This document shows positions 1 through 9,264 of a stretch of 64,000 nucleotides of DNA, in pieces; within the stretch, counting starts at the first letter, position 1; each line of letters begins with the position of its first letter. The notes below the pieces were generated by a model. The model was not told the origin of the DNA. It saw only the letters and a list, made by a program, of their open reading frames with translations, and ran no database searches. This stretch comes from UBA12191 sp009937185 (GTDB lineage Bacteria > Planctomycetota > UBA8108 > UBA1146): contig CALJGL010000005.1 in NCBI GenBank assembly GCA_938075155.1, positions 1 to 64,000 of the forward strand, given 5' to 3'. Position numbers and translations under genes: made by a program.

Positions 1-142
1 GTTGGCCTTGTTGGCCTTGCTGACCTTGTTGGCCCTGTTGGTCCTGTTGGCCTTGCTGACCTTGTTGGCCTTGCTGGCCTTGTTGACCTTGTTGGCCTTG
101 CTGTCCTTGTTGGCCTTGTTGGCCTTGTTGGCCTTGTTGGCC
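1..142 (-). repeat. 9-bp tandem repeat encoding Gly-Gln-Gln
   Basis: The plus strand reads as about 15 imperfect copies of TTGGCCTTG. On the coding (minus) strand this is GGC CAA CAA with synonymous changes (GGT, GGA, CAG), so the protein repeat is kept although the DNA copies differ. One copy reads GAC in place of GGC. The repeat runs off the window at base 1, so its true length is unknown. Confidence 0.95.
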
Positions 143-1384
143 AGAAGCCATGGCTTGATCGAGTTGATCGCCTGCGGCCTTCAAGTCTTCTTGCGCAGAT
201 GCGCCCGCCTCGAGAACCTCATCAGAAAGTTTGCCGGTGGCGTTTTGAATCCAATCGCCCAATCGCTCTTTCATTTCCTGAAGTTGTTCACGCAGCCCAC
301 CGGTTCTTTCGTTATTACTATCCCCGGCCCTCTGAATTGCACTTTGTGCCTCTGACAGCGCTTGCTTTTGATCAGACCGATCGACGCTTTCACTGGGATC
401 ACCACTGAATGCCGAGGCCGCCTTTTCAGCTTCTTGTGCGGCTTCCTGTAGCGCTTGAGATGCCGCTTCAAGATCTTCCAAGATTTCTTCTGCTTCAGCA
501 TCACCGTTGTCAGCATCCGCAGTGGCTTCTCTACGAATAGAATTGATTCGCTCAGACAAGGATCGAGCCGCTCTCGCTTGCGATTTCGCACGATTCGAGC
601 GTTCTCCTCGATCCCCGGTCGGTGGGCCATTGTTTGCTGTGGCCTGTTCCTGAGCTTCTTGAAGATCTTGTTCAAGTTGCTGCTGGAGATCTTGAATCTG
701 CCGAGAAACTGCAGAGAGAGTTCTTTGCCGACGCGCTTCCCGAGTGAGCCGATCAGCAAGATTTTGGACTCCTATTGAGATATCCATCGCCTGGTCCGCC
801 AACTGAGAGTTATCGGCTGAGCTATCGGGAGTATCAGGCAGATTCTCCTGTGCATCGATCAGCGATCCTAAATCATCCTGAAGTTCTTCGAGGTCACGCA
901 TATCCTGCTCTGCCTCGTCCGCATTCTTCGTAACATCGAGTAACGATCTTTGAGTATCAGCAAGTTCACTGATATTACCCAGGCGATCATTCACCTTCTG
1001 AAGATCAGATTCGACCGCCTCAGGGTCGATTCGAGATGATTCTAAAATCGACAACACCAGTTCAAGGTTCGCTCGAACTTTCCGGGTTGTCTCCAACGCT
1101 TTTACGTAATCATCACTACTCAATGCCTCAGTGACAGCACGCATATCATCTTCGATGAGATCCTGAATGATTTTTTGCCGTGCACTTCGCAACCTCTGAG
1201 AATCTTCGGGAATGTCTTCGTCGAGTCGCTTGGCCAAGGTTTCCATTTGGCCCTGAAGGTCCCTGAGGTACTTGCGGGCTTCTTCTTGTAAACGAGCTAA
1301 GCGGTCCGCTGTTTGACCATTTAAAGAATCGACGTTCGGTATGAGGAATAAAAGGATCAACAACAGGCTAAAACATCTGATCAT
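1..1384 (-). CDS. Gln-rich coiled-coil secreted or membrane protein (C-terminus beyond window)
   Basis: The minus strand is open from an ATG at 1384 to the window edge, about 460 codons with no stop. The ATG overlaps the TGA of the upstream gene (ATGA). Residues 1-20 are hydrophobic (MIRCFSLLLILLFLIPNV), like a signal peptide. The middle is charged and rich in Glu, Gln, Asp, Arg and Ala with heptad-like spacing, consistent with long coiled coils. Near the window edge it becomes about 15 Gly-Gln-Gln triplets. It is the last visible gene of the MoxR/BatA-type operon. Long helical proteins with Gln-rich repeats follow such operons in planctomycetes (family knowledge, not tested here). Function is unknown; a periplasmic scaffold is a guess. 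The plus-strand Leu-rich reading of the same DNA is antisense to this gene. Confidence 0.8.
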   Translation of the reverse strand, partial: MIRCFSLLLILLFLIPNVDSLNGQTADRLARLQEEARKYLRDLQGQMETLAKRLDEDIPEDSQRLRSARQKIIQDLIEDDMRAVTEALSSDDYVKALETTRKVRANLELVLSILESSRIDPEAVESDLQKVNDRLGNISELADTQRSLLDVTKNADEAEQDMRDLEELQDDLGSLIDAQENLPDTPDSSADNSQLADQAMDISIGVQNLADRLTREARRQRTLSAVSRQIQDLQQQLEQDLQEAQEQATANNGPPTGDRGERSNRAKSQARAARSLSERINSIRREATADADNGDAEAEEILEDLEAASQALQEAAQEAEKAASAFSGDPSESVDRSDQKQALSEAQSAIQRAGDSNNERTGGLREQLQEMKERLGDWIQNATGKLSDEVLEAGASAQEDLKAAGDQLDQAMASGQQGQQGQQGQQGQQGQQGQQGQQGQQGQQGQQDQQGQQGQQGQQGQ

Positions 1385-3570
1385 CGGTCATCCCCTCCCG
1401 GAGCGGCTTCTCCGCCAAGACTCTCTCGAACTCTCTCTTGAACACGTTCTTCAAGTTCTCGCTCGGTCTTGATCAGTTCTTCAACCTTGCGAATCATCGT
1501 TCTCATATCACCCCACTCTTGCAAATCGGAAACGACGTCACCAAGTTGGCTTTCCACTCGTTGGACTTCGAAAATCGCATCCTCTGCGTCTTCTTGATCG
1601 ACCTCTCCCTTTGAGGTTTTTTGGGCAAGCTCATCCAGTTGTTGCCGGACAGGTGCCATCGTTTCGGAAGAAATCTTGTCTAGGTTGCTAGCAAGTCCTT
1701 GAATCCAAGACAACTCTTCGGCGGCACTCATTCGATTTCGCATCAATCGGCTTGTGATGGTTTCGAGTCGCTCAGCAGCATCTTCGATTCTTGTCGAAAC
1801 TCTGTCCTGGCCTGTCCGTGCCTGACGGGCGATAGGAGCCAGTTCCTCCGGCTTCTCACCTTTTTCAAGAGCTTCTGACAAGTCTTCAAGTTCTCTTCGG
1901 ACATCTCTTTGAACAGTCAGAGTTTCTTCCAGTCGCTCACGCAGTAATGTGAGTTCGTCCTGAGTCACTCGCTCCAACTCTTCCTCACTCAATACGCTGA
2001 GAATCCAAGTTCGACTGACACCAATTTGACTCAGAGCATCCTTCGCTTCGGCACGATACTTCCATCGTTGCCCAGGCTCTAACTCCCATTGATCAAGATC
2101 GATACTGATAGACTGTTTCGAATTTTTGGGTTCTTCAGGATCAACCATCAGATCCTGCAGTTCGATCACTCGAGCGTCTACGGACTCCTGATCGTTTAAT
2201 TCTGGTTCGAAAATTAAAGTCCCCGATTGGACAGCGTAGTCATCTCTCAAAAGAACTGCCACGTCCAATAGCGCTCGCGGAGTCACCTCAATATTTTGGC
2301 CCGGTTGTTCAATCAAGACTTCTGGGGCTCTATCGGGTATGACCGCAATTCGCCAAGTGATAGGTGTTTCGTTTTGGAATCCTTCGGTGCTGGTCATTTC
2401 AAACCACCAACGTGCATCCGCTTGAGCAATGAACTCACCTTCTACGATGTTTCCAGCGAGAAGCTTCACATCGCCCCGTATCAACTCTTCTCCATCTCCA
2501 CTCGGTCTTGATTCGACACGAATCACCGATTGAATCGGCAAACTGCTTCGTCCTCGAAAGCGAATAGAGGTTCCCATCGGAGCTTTCACATGCCCGCTGC
2601 GAACAGAAGGGTTTTCTAGATCTGAGAACAAGCCGGTGTATTCCGGGAACTCATAGTAAAGTTCCATTTCCTCGATACGCGGGCGCGACTTCACCTGAAC
2701 GACATACCAGTTACTAGTGAAATCCCCACAGCGAACTCTGAATTCGATGTCTCTCTGCATATTTTGAAAGACATACCGAAATCCTTCATTTCCTTTTCGG
2801 TCCAGCGATATCTCTTCATTTATGGCTCTTCGACCATCGCTTTCAGGGAATTTGACTTCAAGAAATCCCCTAGCATTACCCCCTCGATCTTTGCGAACCT
2901 CGACGACTAATGAAGTTCCCTTTGCGAGAATCATTTCATTCTCAACGGGGCTCAACACAACGAGGTCATAACTTCTCGGCCAAGGTTTATCTTCCAAGAA
3001 GACATTCCTATCGATGAAATTCCGAACGAGATCAGGTCGAAACCATTGGCCTGCCACAGCAGGGCCTAAAAGTAACAGCAATATGAAAAATGTGGTTCTT
3101 GCCCGACTCCAAGTGAGCAATTTCCCCGGTCGAAGAATTTCCATTTTTTCTTCGGCGAGTTCAACTGTCCTACGAATGAGCTCAGGATTGTAATAGTGAC
3201 GACGAGGGTTTTCGGGATCTGTCAGCTGGATAGCGGTGATCAAAGAATCTTCTAATTCTTTTGATGAGACCTCCACCATGGCAGCCAGCTCGGACTCACG
3301 GGCGGGACGTCTGACGGCGAGCAATATTGCCCGAAATGCCACGACCAGAAGAACTATCCAAAAAGCCCCCTGAAGTCCTCTGAGAAACTGAGGCAATACT
3401 GCTACCCAGTCCAACAAGAACGCAGCCCACATCGCAACGGAAGCCAACGCTAACCAGCGTAGGACTCCAGTGACCACTCTCATCAGACGACGACGTGACC
3501 GTAACTGACGCAATCGTTTCAGCGCAATGACGGGTCTATTGATGGTAATTCCTTCAGAAGATTCAGACAC
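1381..3570 (-). CDS. DUF4175-like membrane protein with C-terminal coiled coil
   Basis: About 729 residues. Two hydrophobic segments sit near the N-terminus (around WLALASVAMWAAFLLDW and AFWIVLLVVAFRAILLAV), and a third follows at FFILLLLLGPAVAG. After that comes a large extracytoplasmic beta-rich region, then a Glu/Arg/Leu-rich coiled coil over roughly the last 200 residues. The layout resembles DUF4175-type proteins found beside BatA/MoxR genes; this is recognition by layout. An ATG at 3666 would overlap the upstream gene by 94 bases. I prefer GTG at 3570, which has AGAGG five bases upstream and starts just after the upstream stop at 3573. Likely works with the neighbouring VWA proteins at the membrane; the substrate is unknown. 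Confidence 0.75.
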   Translation of the reverse strand: MSESSEGITINRPVIALKRLRQLRSRRRLMRVVTGVLRWLALASVAMWAAFLLDWVAVLPQFLRGLQGAFWIVLLVVAFRAILLAVRRPARESELAAMVEVSSKELEDSLITAIQLTDPENPRRHYYNPELIRRTVELAEEKMEILRPGKLLTWSRARTTFFILLLLLGPAVAGQWFRPDLVRNFIDRNVFLEDKPWPRSYDLVVLSPVENEMILAKGTSLVVEVRKDRGGNARGFLEVKFPESDGRRAINEEISLDRKGNEGFRYVFQNMQRDIEFRVRCGDFTSNWYVVQVKSRPRIEEMELYYEFPEYTGLFSDLENPSVRSGHVKAPMGTSIRFRGRSSLPIQSVIRVESRPSGDGEELIRGDVKLLAGNIVEGEFIAQADARWWFEMTSTEGFQNETPITWRIAVIPDRAPEVLIEQPGQNIEVTPRALLDVAVLLRDDYAVQSGTLIFEPELNDQESVDARVIELQDLMVDPEEPKNSKQSISIDLDQWELEPGQRWKYRAEAKDALSQIGVSRTWILSVLSEEELERVTQDELTLLRERLEETLTVQRDVRRELEDLSEALEKGEKPEELAPIARQARTGQDRVSTRIEDAAERLETITSRLMRNRMSAAEELSWIQGLASNLDKISSETMAPVRQQLDELAQKTSKGEVDQEDAEDAIFEVQRVESQLGDVVSDLQEWGDMRTMIRKVEELIKTERELEERVQERVRESLGGEAAPGGDDR

Positions 3571-3572
3571 GA

Positions 3573-4661
3573 TCACCTCTCGAATATCGGAAGGTATTGA
3601 TATGGGACTTCTAGAATGATGCAGGCCATTGCCGTGGCGTAGTTCTCGCCAACGAGATCTTTCCATGACCCGCTCACATTTTGTAATTCCAAAATGTCCC
3701 GCCAGGTATCCCTATGCCATTTCGTCCAAAATTCGCCGCCTCGCTGAAACGCAGCCAAAGTTGCGTAGTACATACCGTAGTAGTAATCGAAGGTATTGAG
3801 GGCTTCGTATCGACGAGGCCTATGACGAGCGAGATAGCGCAGCCCATCGACGATTAAACGATCTTCGTAAATACCTGCGCCATAGAGCGCTGTGATACCC
3901 GCTGCTGTCAGAGGGAAAGTCGTTCTCGATCGCTGCACCCTACCGCTGGGACCGATTTCATGTTGGTACATGAATCCGCCACTCTCAATGCTTGCTGACT
4001 TTCGAACATAGGCGATAGCGCTATCGATCGAATTTTTAGGAACATTTATTCCAGCGTTCCTCGCAGCCCTCAGAGCCATCACTTGGCAAACTGTGATACT
4101 CATGTCTGCGTCATCTGCGCCAGGCTGATATCGCCAGCCCCCTGTTTCGTTTTGTGCTTGAACGATCAAGCCCACGGAGCGTTTCAGCTTTTCTTTGACG
4201 CGCTCCATGCCTGTCATGCCGTATACCTCTGCTAAGAACAGGGTGGCAAATGCATGACTGTACATTCGAGACTCATCGGAAGTGATAAACCCATTCGTCT
4301 GAACATTTCGTAAAACGAAGTCGAGTCCCTTTTCAACTTGTTCGCCGTATTTGCCTCTTCCCGGCAAACTACCCTCTGCCAAGAAAGCAATACAAGCCAA
4401 GGCAGTAACACCGACATGTTTTCCAAGTCTTCCACGGTACTCGTAGTGTACTTTACGTCCAATTTTGTCCGTCCAGGAACCATCGGAGTTTTGAGTTCTT
4501 TTTAGAAACTGAAGACCTCGCTCTACAGCGAGACGAGATCTCTCTTGGAGTTCCATATCGATAACTCGTTCTGGACCCTCGTCCACAACTTGACCCGAAA
4601 CGGAACAGGCCGGAGCCAACGCTCCGAACAAAATTAGAATAGTAAGCCAGCGAAGTATCAT
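3573..4661 (-). CDS. Secreted prenyltransferase/squalene-cyclase-fold repeat protein
   Basis: About 362 residues from the ATG at 4661, which overlaps the upstream TGA (ATGA). It starts with a signal peptide (ILRWLTILILFGALAPACS), with a Cys near the cleavage site, so a lipoprotein is possible. The body holds several alpha/alpha repeats of the type seen in terpenoid cyclases and prenyltransferase beta subunits: GLQFLKRTQNSDGSW, LIVQAQNETGGWRYQPG, ILELQNVSGSWKD. The catalytic DxDD of squalene-hopene cyclase is not seen, so a binding or structural role is more likely than catalysis. Proteins of this fold recur in planctomycete BatA/VWA operons (general knowledge). Confidence 0.8.
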   Translation of the reverse strand: MILRWLTILILFGALAPACSVSGQVVDEGPERVIDMELQERSRLAVERGLQFLKRTQNSDGSWTDKIGRKVHYEYRGRLGKHVGVTALACIAFLAEGSLPGRGKYGEQVEKGLDFVLRNVQTNGFITSDESRMYSHAFATLFLAEVYGMTGMERVKEKLKRSVGLIVQAQNETGGWRYQPGADDADMSITVCQVMALRAARNAGINVPKNSIDSAIAYVRKSASIESGGFMYQHEIGPSGRVQRSRTTFPLTAAGITALYGAGIYEDRLIVDGLRYLARHRPRRYEALNTFDYYYGMYYATLAAFQRGGEFWTKWHRDTWRDILELQNVSGSWKDLVGENYATAMACIILEVPYQYLPIFER

Positions 4662-6829
4662 TTGTTCTCCCTCGACTTTTTCTGGGGCGTGACGCAAGTT
4701 GCCTGATATGGATTCGTAATCAATATCTGACCATCGAGCACTTCGATAACGCCCCCCACCTCTACGACCTGATTCCAACCATTATTTCGGTTTCGAACAT
4801 TACCAGAGACGAGTGAAGCAATCTTCTTTTGAGGAGTTCTCGGTTTGAGCCCCTCCAAATACAAACAACCATCGACTTGATTGATGTAAAGCACACCTTC
4901 CTCTACCAAAGCCGGACGCGACTCGGAGGGACTTCTGACGATCGATTGTTGATATAACTCTTCGCGGCCGATGTCGACATATATCATGGAGGTGATCATG
5001 TCCCCGGCAAGAAACAACCGGTTGCCTGCAATACCCAGCATGTATGGGCCGATTCCTCCGTTATTAAGAACCTTCGCATTCAGCGCGCCTGTTTTTGCTG
5101 AAAGCGAATACAAGTAGGAGGAATCCAGTGGAGTCGCGAACAGATAACCGTCCTTCAGAATCAGTGGATTCGGTTTCCAAGCTTGAGAAGAGCTACCTCT
5201 GGAATTGTACCGACGGCGGCCATTTCGCTTCGTCACTCTCTCGTACTCTGAAATCCACAGAACTTTTCCGTCCCAGGCCCGCATTGCAGCGATAGCACCC
5301 AGATTAGAACAGCTATATACAACATCATCGGCGATGAGTAATGATCCGAGAATAGGCTCACGAGATGGTTCACCAAACATGGTGAGTTCCACCTGATTAC
5401 CAACGAGTGGTCGCATCCAGATTCTCTTGCCGGTCTCGGCGTCGAGACACCAGAGACTCACATCTATATAGCCACTCTTTCTCCAACCCAGAGCGTAAAT
5501 CTTGCCGTCCTGAATAATGGGTCGAGAATTAAAACTCGTCGTTCTCAGAATCTCATCGGTGCTATCTCTTCTTGATGTATCCCAGAGTAATCTTCCACCC
5601 CGACCACCTACACCCCAACATTTGATCCCTCTCCAAGGCAATGACACTTGAATGTCATATCCGAGATAGTTTTCTCTGCGACTGGCTCGGGATACATATG
5701 AGGTGAGGATATATTTCTCTCCCTCAACTGCCCACAGTCGCATATTGGGATCCTGCTCTTGGAACGTCGAATCTCCTGGTCGAAGATTGTAATCGGAAAT
5801 CAACTTTCCCGTGCGGAGATCATATCGAAGTAACTTACTTGAAGTCGGGATTGCCAACCTCGAATTATCCACCCCAGGTGAAACAAGTAAGTTTGAATCA
5901 GAGGAGAAATAACTTCTGTATTGCCTTGGGCTGGAAGCGATGTGCCTCGAGTAGTCACTGGTCTTCCATGAAATCGCTCCCTCTTCGAAAGACAACGAAG
6001 GAATCCTCGATAACTTCCTCTTTTTACTCACGGGCGCAGAATCTTGAACAATCTCATCAAGGTCGTTATATAAGTTTTTGATTTCGGCAATCAACTCTTC
6101 TCTGCCGGCGCGTTGACCCGCCAGCCAGATTCGCTCTGCAAGATCTCGAGTTAATGCTGGCGAGAGATCGCCAGCAACTGGAATCCTTGACGCTTGTTGC
6201 CAGACATTGATAGCAGCATCGGGCTCATCCATTTCAAAAAACAAATCGCCGGACAAGATAAGTAAATCTCGCCTGAAATCCATCAACGGGAAGAGTTGAG
6301 CAACTCTAAACAGCTGGAAAGGATCTCTCTCAGAAATGGCTTTCTTTCGTACTGAAAACGCACGAGTTGAAAATTCTGAAATATAAAAAGCTTTTTGATC
6401 TTCGGGAAGATTCACCAAGTACTGGTTGATCTTTTGAGAAATCGGAACGGTCTGAAGCCAGTGATCATCGCGATACGATTCGATCAGTAAATCTTTCCCC
6501 CAGATCTCCTCATGAAGGCCCTGCAATCTTCGAAGACCCTCCGAGACATCGCCATCTTGAATTTTCTGAATCGACTCTCTGAATCTTTGAGACTGAGCAT
6601 CCGCACTTACAACAAGTGGGATCAAAGCTTTTCCGACATCGGCCTGAACTGGAGGAGTTGCAATAGAAAGAAAACTCATCAAGAAGGTGAGGACGATCGC
6701 GAAAGAGGATTTATGAGAATTCAGATCATCACCAGCACTTTGCCCAGAGTTTCCCAGAACCAAAAGGTCACGACGTGCCTTTGGCTGAAGAAGCATCCTT
6801 AATGGCAAAAAACGGGTGCTGATCATCAT
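4658..6829 (-). CDS. Helical-repeat plus PQQ-like beta-propeller protein
   Basis: About 723 residues. The ATG at 6829 overlaps the upstream TGA (ATGATGA), giving the usual 4-base overlap of this operon. A hydrophobic stretch near residues 43-63 (FAIVLTFLMSFLSI) ending in PVQA suggests export after an unusually long N-terminus. Residues to about 260 are helical, TPR-like in feel. The rest has repeated PQQ-type blades: DLRTGKLISDY, CLDAETGKRIWMRP, RAWDGKVLWISEY, SLSAKTGALNAKV. These are the [LW]D..TG..[IL]W pattern of quinoprotein-like propellers, here probably a protein-binding platform because no dehydrogenase residues are apparent. Confidence 0.8.
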   Translation of the reverse strand: MMISTRFLPLRMLLQPKARRDLLVLGNSGQSAGDDLNSHKSSFAIVLTFLMSFLSIATPPVQADVGKALIPLVVSADAQSQRFRESIQKIQDGDVSEGLRRLQGLHEEIWGKDLLIESYRDDHWLQTVPISQKINQYLVNLPEDQKAFYISEFSTRAFSVRKKAISERDPFQLFRVAQLFPLMDFRRDLLILSGDLFFEMDEPDAAINVWQQASRIPVAGDLSPALTRDLAERIWLAGQRAGREELIAEIKNLYNDLDEIVQDSAPVSKKRKLSRIPSLSFEEGAISWKTSDYSRHIASSPRQYRSYFSSDSNLLVSPGVDNSRLAIPTSSKLLRYDLRTGKLISDYNLRPGDSTFQEQDPNMRLWAVEGEKYILTSYVSRASRRENYLGYDIQVSLPWRGIKCWGVGGRGGRLLWDTSRRDSTDEILRTTSFNSRPIIQDGKIYALGWRKSGYIDVSLWCLDAETGKRIWMRPLVGNQVELTMFGEPSREPILGSLLIADDVVYSCSNLGAIAAMRAWDGKVLWISEYERVTKRNGRRRYNSRGSSSQAWKPNPLILKDGYLFATPLDSSYLYSLSAKTGALNAKVLNNGGIGPYMLGIAGNRLFLAGDMITSMIYVDIGREELYQQSIVRSPSESRPALVEEGVLYINQVDGCLYLEGLKPRTPQKKIASLVSGNVRNRNNGWNQVVEVGGVIEVLDGQILITNPYQATCVTPQKKSRENK

Positions 6830-9264
6830 GGTAATCTGAAGACCTTTCTCAGTATCCATTCTACAGTCAATAACAGTGTGAAGAGTGCCAGAATCAAACG
6901 AGTATCCCAAAGAGGCTCTCGGTCCGCAGAAATGGGGACTTCTCTCTCCAGTACTTCGATTGAATCCGCCACATTCGAAGCATCCTGAGCTGAGTAATAC
7001 TTGCCACCTGAAAACTCGGCTATACGAGTTAAACGCTGCTGATCCATTTTGGGATCCGCATATTCTAGTTGAGGGACCACAACTCTGTAGGTCGCTGAAG
7101 CCACTTCCTTCTCACGGTCAATCAAGGCGATTCTATGCTCACCCAATTCTCGGGTTTCAAGCGTCACCCCGTAGTACTCCTGGCGGGCTGGATTTCTGAG
7201 TGCAGACACCTTGAGTGAGCTCTCCCCTGGGGGATCCACTCTTTCCAATTGAAGTTCAACTTCTTCATCTGAGGTGGGCTTGAAGTCAGGTCCCAGCAAT
7301 CGGGCAAGGACGTTAACTTCACTTCCCAATATCGCTTCTCTGGGATCAACACTCACAGAGTATCGCTTTGACGGGCCCAGCAAACGGGAAGCTCCTACAA
7401 ATCGAATGACCTGTCCCCAGAATCGATAAAACCATCGATTCCCCACAAGTCTCCGCAAACGCCATGTGTCATCGGTCAGGGAGATGAAAGATCTCCCTCG
7501 TCCTTGGTACTGAAAAGCGAAGATAGGTCGAGGTCCATACGTGAAGTGTTCATCGGTCTCATGAACTGCGAGGGCAACTGCCCCTTTCTTCAACTTTTTG
7601 ACTTTTTGATACCAAAAGAATCCGGGCATCGTTCTGTCACTTCGACCTTGCCACTGCCAGAGTTCCTCATTTCGCTCGGAGTCTCCCGTCAACTGCATGA
7701 CAGGATGATCGAGTCCCTCGGGTGTCAGTCGTACATGGAATGATTCAGTAAGATCCCTGGATCCACTTCCGCGAACATCCGCCTCTTCTAACTCTACCGG
7801 CAACAATCTCTCAAGAGGCGAGCCGAGAAAACGGCGCGGCATAAACCATTGACCTGACAGGAAAACGATACCGCCTCCCTGGTCCTCTACGAACTCCGTC
7901 AACCACTCGAGTTGCTGAGTGGAGAGAGCATCGGGCCTGATATCACCAAGGACCACGACGTCGTATTCAAAAAGAGTTTCCCGTTTTCGGGGAAAAGATC
8001 GAATCGGTCTGAGACCCGGGGAGGACTCCTGCGGGAACTCTGGATCAGCTTCCAGAAGCAGGCAGTGCGTCTCCATCGTTGGATCTCTTATGAGGGAGTT
8101 CTTCAGATATCTGTAATCATATCTAGGAGGACCCTCAACGTAGAGAACCTTAATTTTTTGAGCAACAACCGTGACCGGTTTTTCGAGTGCGTTATTTTCT
8201 TTAAACAACTCTCCATTTTGATATGGAAGTTCAATTTTGCACAAATATTGACCGGGAGATTTGGGAGTAAACTCCAAACGATGTGGAACGACCTCGCCGT
8301 CTTCTCCGATTCTGACGTAGTAATCGATTCTTTGCTCGACCCCGCCATCCTCGCGAATCAGTCTCAAGCCAGCTCGAATTTCTTGTCCTTCAAATCCTTC
8401 TGCAGCTACTCGAAAATCAATCGGGACCATGTCTCCCTCAAGGACCACATCCGCTAAGTCGAGATCGACCATCCGAATATCTCTGGGATCTGCCGAATTA
8501 CCGACTCCAATAACATGAACCGGAATCTCCCGAAGATTCAGTCTTTTCGCAACGTCTTCCGGCGTGGAGACTCCTCCGCTGTCCTGTCCATCGCTGATCA
8601 GAACGACTGCGGAAACCTTTTTTCCCCGAACGCTATCTACCGCATCCGAGATGGCGTCTCCAATACGACTGACCCTTCCCCTTAGTTTCAGCTCTTCTAC
8701 CTTTGTCGCCGTGATTTCGGAGATAGGATCATCCGCAGATAATCTGGACATCTCAGTGATGGCTCTCACGCCATCTGAGCCCGTCATTATTTTTAAATCG
8801 GCTTTTTCACGAAGGCGTTCGATTAAGTTCGATTGGCCTCCATTAAGAATTCCATTGGCCACCTCGAGTCGAGAGGGTTCGGCTATCGCCTCCACTCCAG
8901 CGACACTTCTTATCTGCTGATCAACTTGAATATCCTCATAACGATCGCGAATTCCCATCGAGAAGGAATCGTCTACGAGAACCACAACAGTTGAGTTTTC
9001 AGTTTGGACTCGTTCTTTCGTCAGAGTCGGCTTGAAAAGAATCAGGACCAATATCAATAGAATGGCGAACCGAAGCGAACTGAGAAGAAAGCGGGAACCG
9101 AGTCCCAACTTGCCCTGATCTCCGCGATAGCACCATGCGGCGGCGGCTAAGAGCAACGGAATGATGATCACAGCTGTAATCCAGGTCTCCGGTGCGGAGA
9201 GCCACTCGATACGAGTTTCTGTCCGGGTCTCGGCAAACATTAACAAGGAAAGATCAAATATCAT
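6826..9264 (-). CDS. VWA-domain membrane protein
   Basis: About 812 residues. Two transmembrane segments lie near residues 27-46 and 58-80, followed by a von Willebrand A domain whose MIDAS reads VDDSFSMG (DxSxS type), with a second metal-site strand LISDGQDSGG. Further on is a Rossmann-like region (VVVLGDIRPDALS, GGGIVFLSGQWF) resembling the class I glutamine-amidotransferase fold that often follows VWA domains in these proteins. The C-terminus ends with another transmembrane helix (LWDTRLILALFTLLLTVEWIL). Start and stop both overlap neighbours by 4 bases. Probably forms a membrane complex with the BatA-like protein upstream, folded or loaded by MoxR. Confidence 0.85.
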   Translation of the reverse strand: MIFDLSLLMFAETRTETRIEWLSAPETWITAVIIIPLLLAAAAWCYRGDQGKLGLGSRFLLSSLRFAILLILVLILFKPTLTKERVQTENSTVVVLVDDSFSMGIRDRYEDIQVDQQIRSVAGVEAIAEPSRLEVANGILNGGQSNLIERLREKADLKIMTGSDGVRAITEMSRLSADDPISEITATKVEELKLRGRVSRIGDAISDAVDSVRGKKVSAVVLISDGQDSGGVSTPEDVAKRLNLREIPVHVIGVGNSADPRDIRMVDLDLADVVLEGDMVPIDFRVAAEGFEGQEIRAGLRLIREDGGVEQRIDYYVRIGEDGEVVPHRLEFTPKSPGQYLCKIELPYQNGELFKENNALEKPVTVVAQKIKVLYVEGPPRYDYRYLKNSLIRDPTMETHCLLLEADPEFPQESSPGLRPIRSFPRKRETLFEYDVVVLGDIRPDALSTQQLEWLTEFVEDQGGGIVFLSGQWFMPRRFLGSPLERLLPVELEEADVRGSGSRDLTESFHVRLTPEGLDHPVMQLTGDSERNEELWQWQGRSDRTMPGFFWYQKVKKLKKGAVALAVHETDEHFTYGPRPIFAFQYQGRGRSFISLTDDTWRLRRLVGNRWFYRFWGQVIRFVGASRLLGPSKRYSVSVDPREAILGSEVNVLARLLGPDFKPTSDEEVELQLERVDPPGESSLKVSALRNPARQEYYGVTLETRELGEHRIALIDREKEVASATYRVVVPQLEYADPKMDQQRLTRIAEFSGGKYYSAQDASNVADSIEVLEREVPISADREPLWDTRLILALFTLLLTVEWILRKVFRLP

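Noticed and set aside
2..355. Plus-strand Leu-rich frame over the first bases
   Set aside because: It is the antisense of the Gly-Gln-Gln repeat in the minus-strand coding sequence.
271..759. Minus-strand frame of 162 codons
   Set aside because: It lies out of frame inside the Gln-rich coiled-coil gene, whose own frame is open throughout.
7912..8457. Plus-strand frame of 181 codons
   Set aside because: Shadow of the VWA gene on the opposite strand; no ribosome site and no domain.
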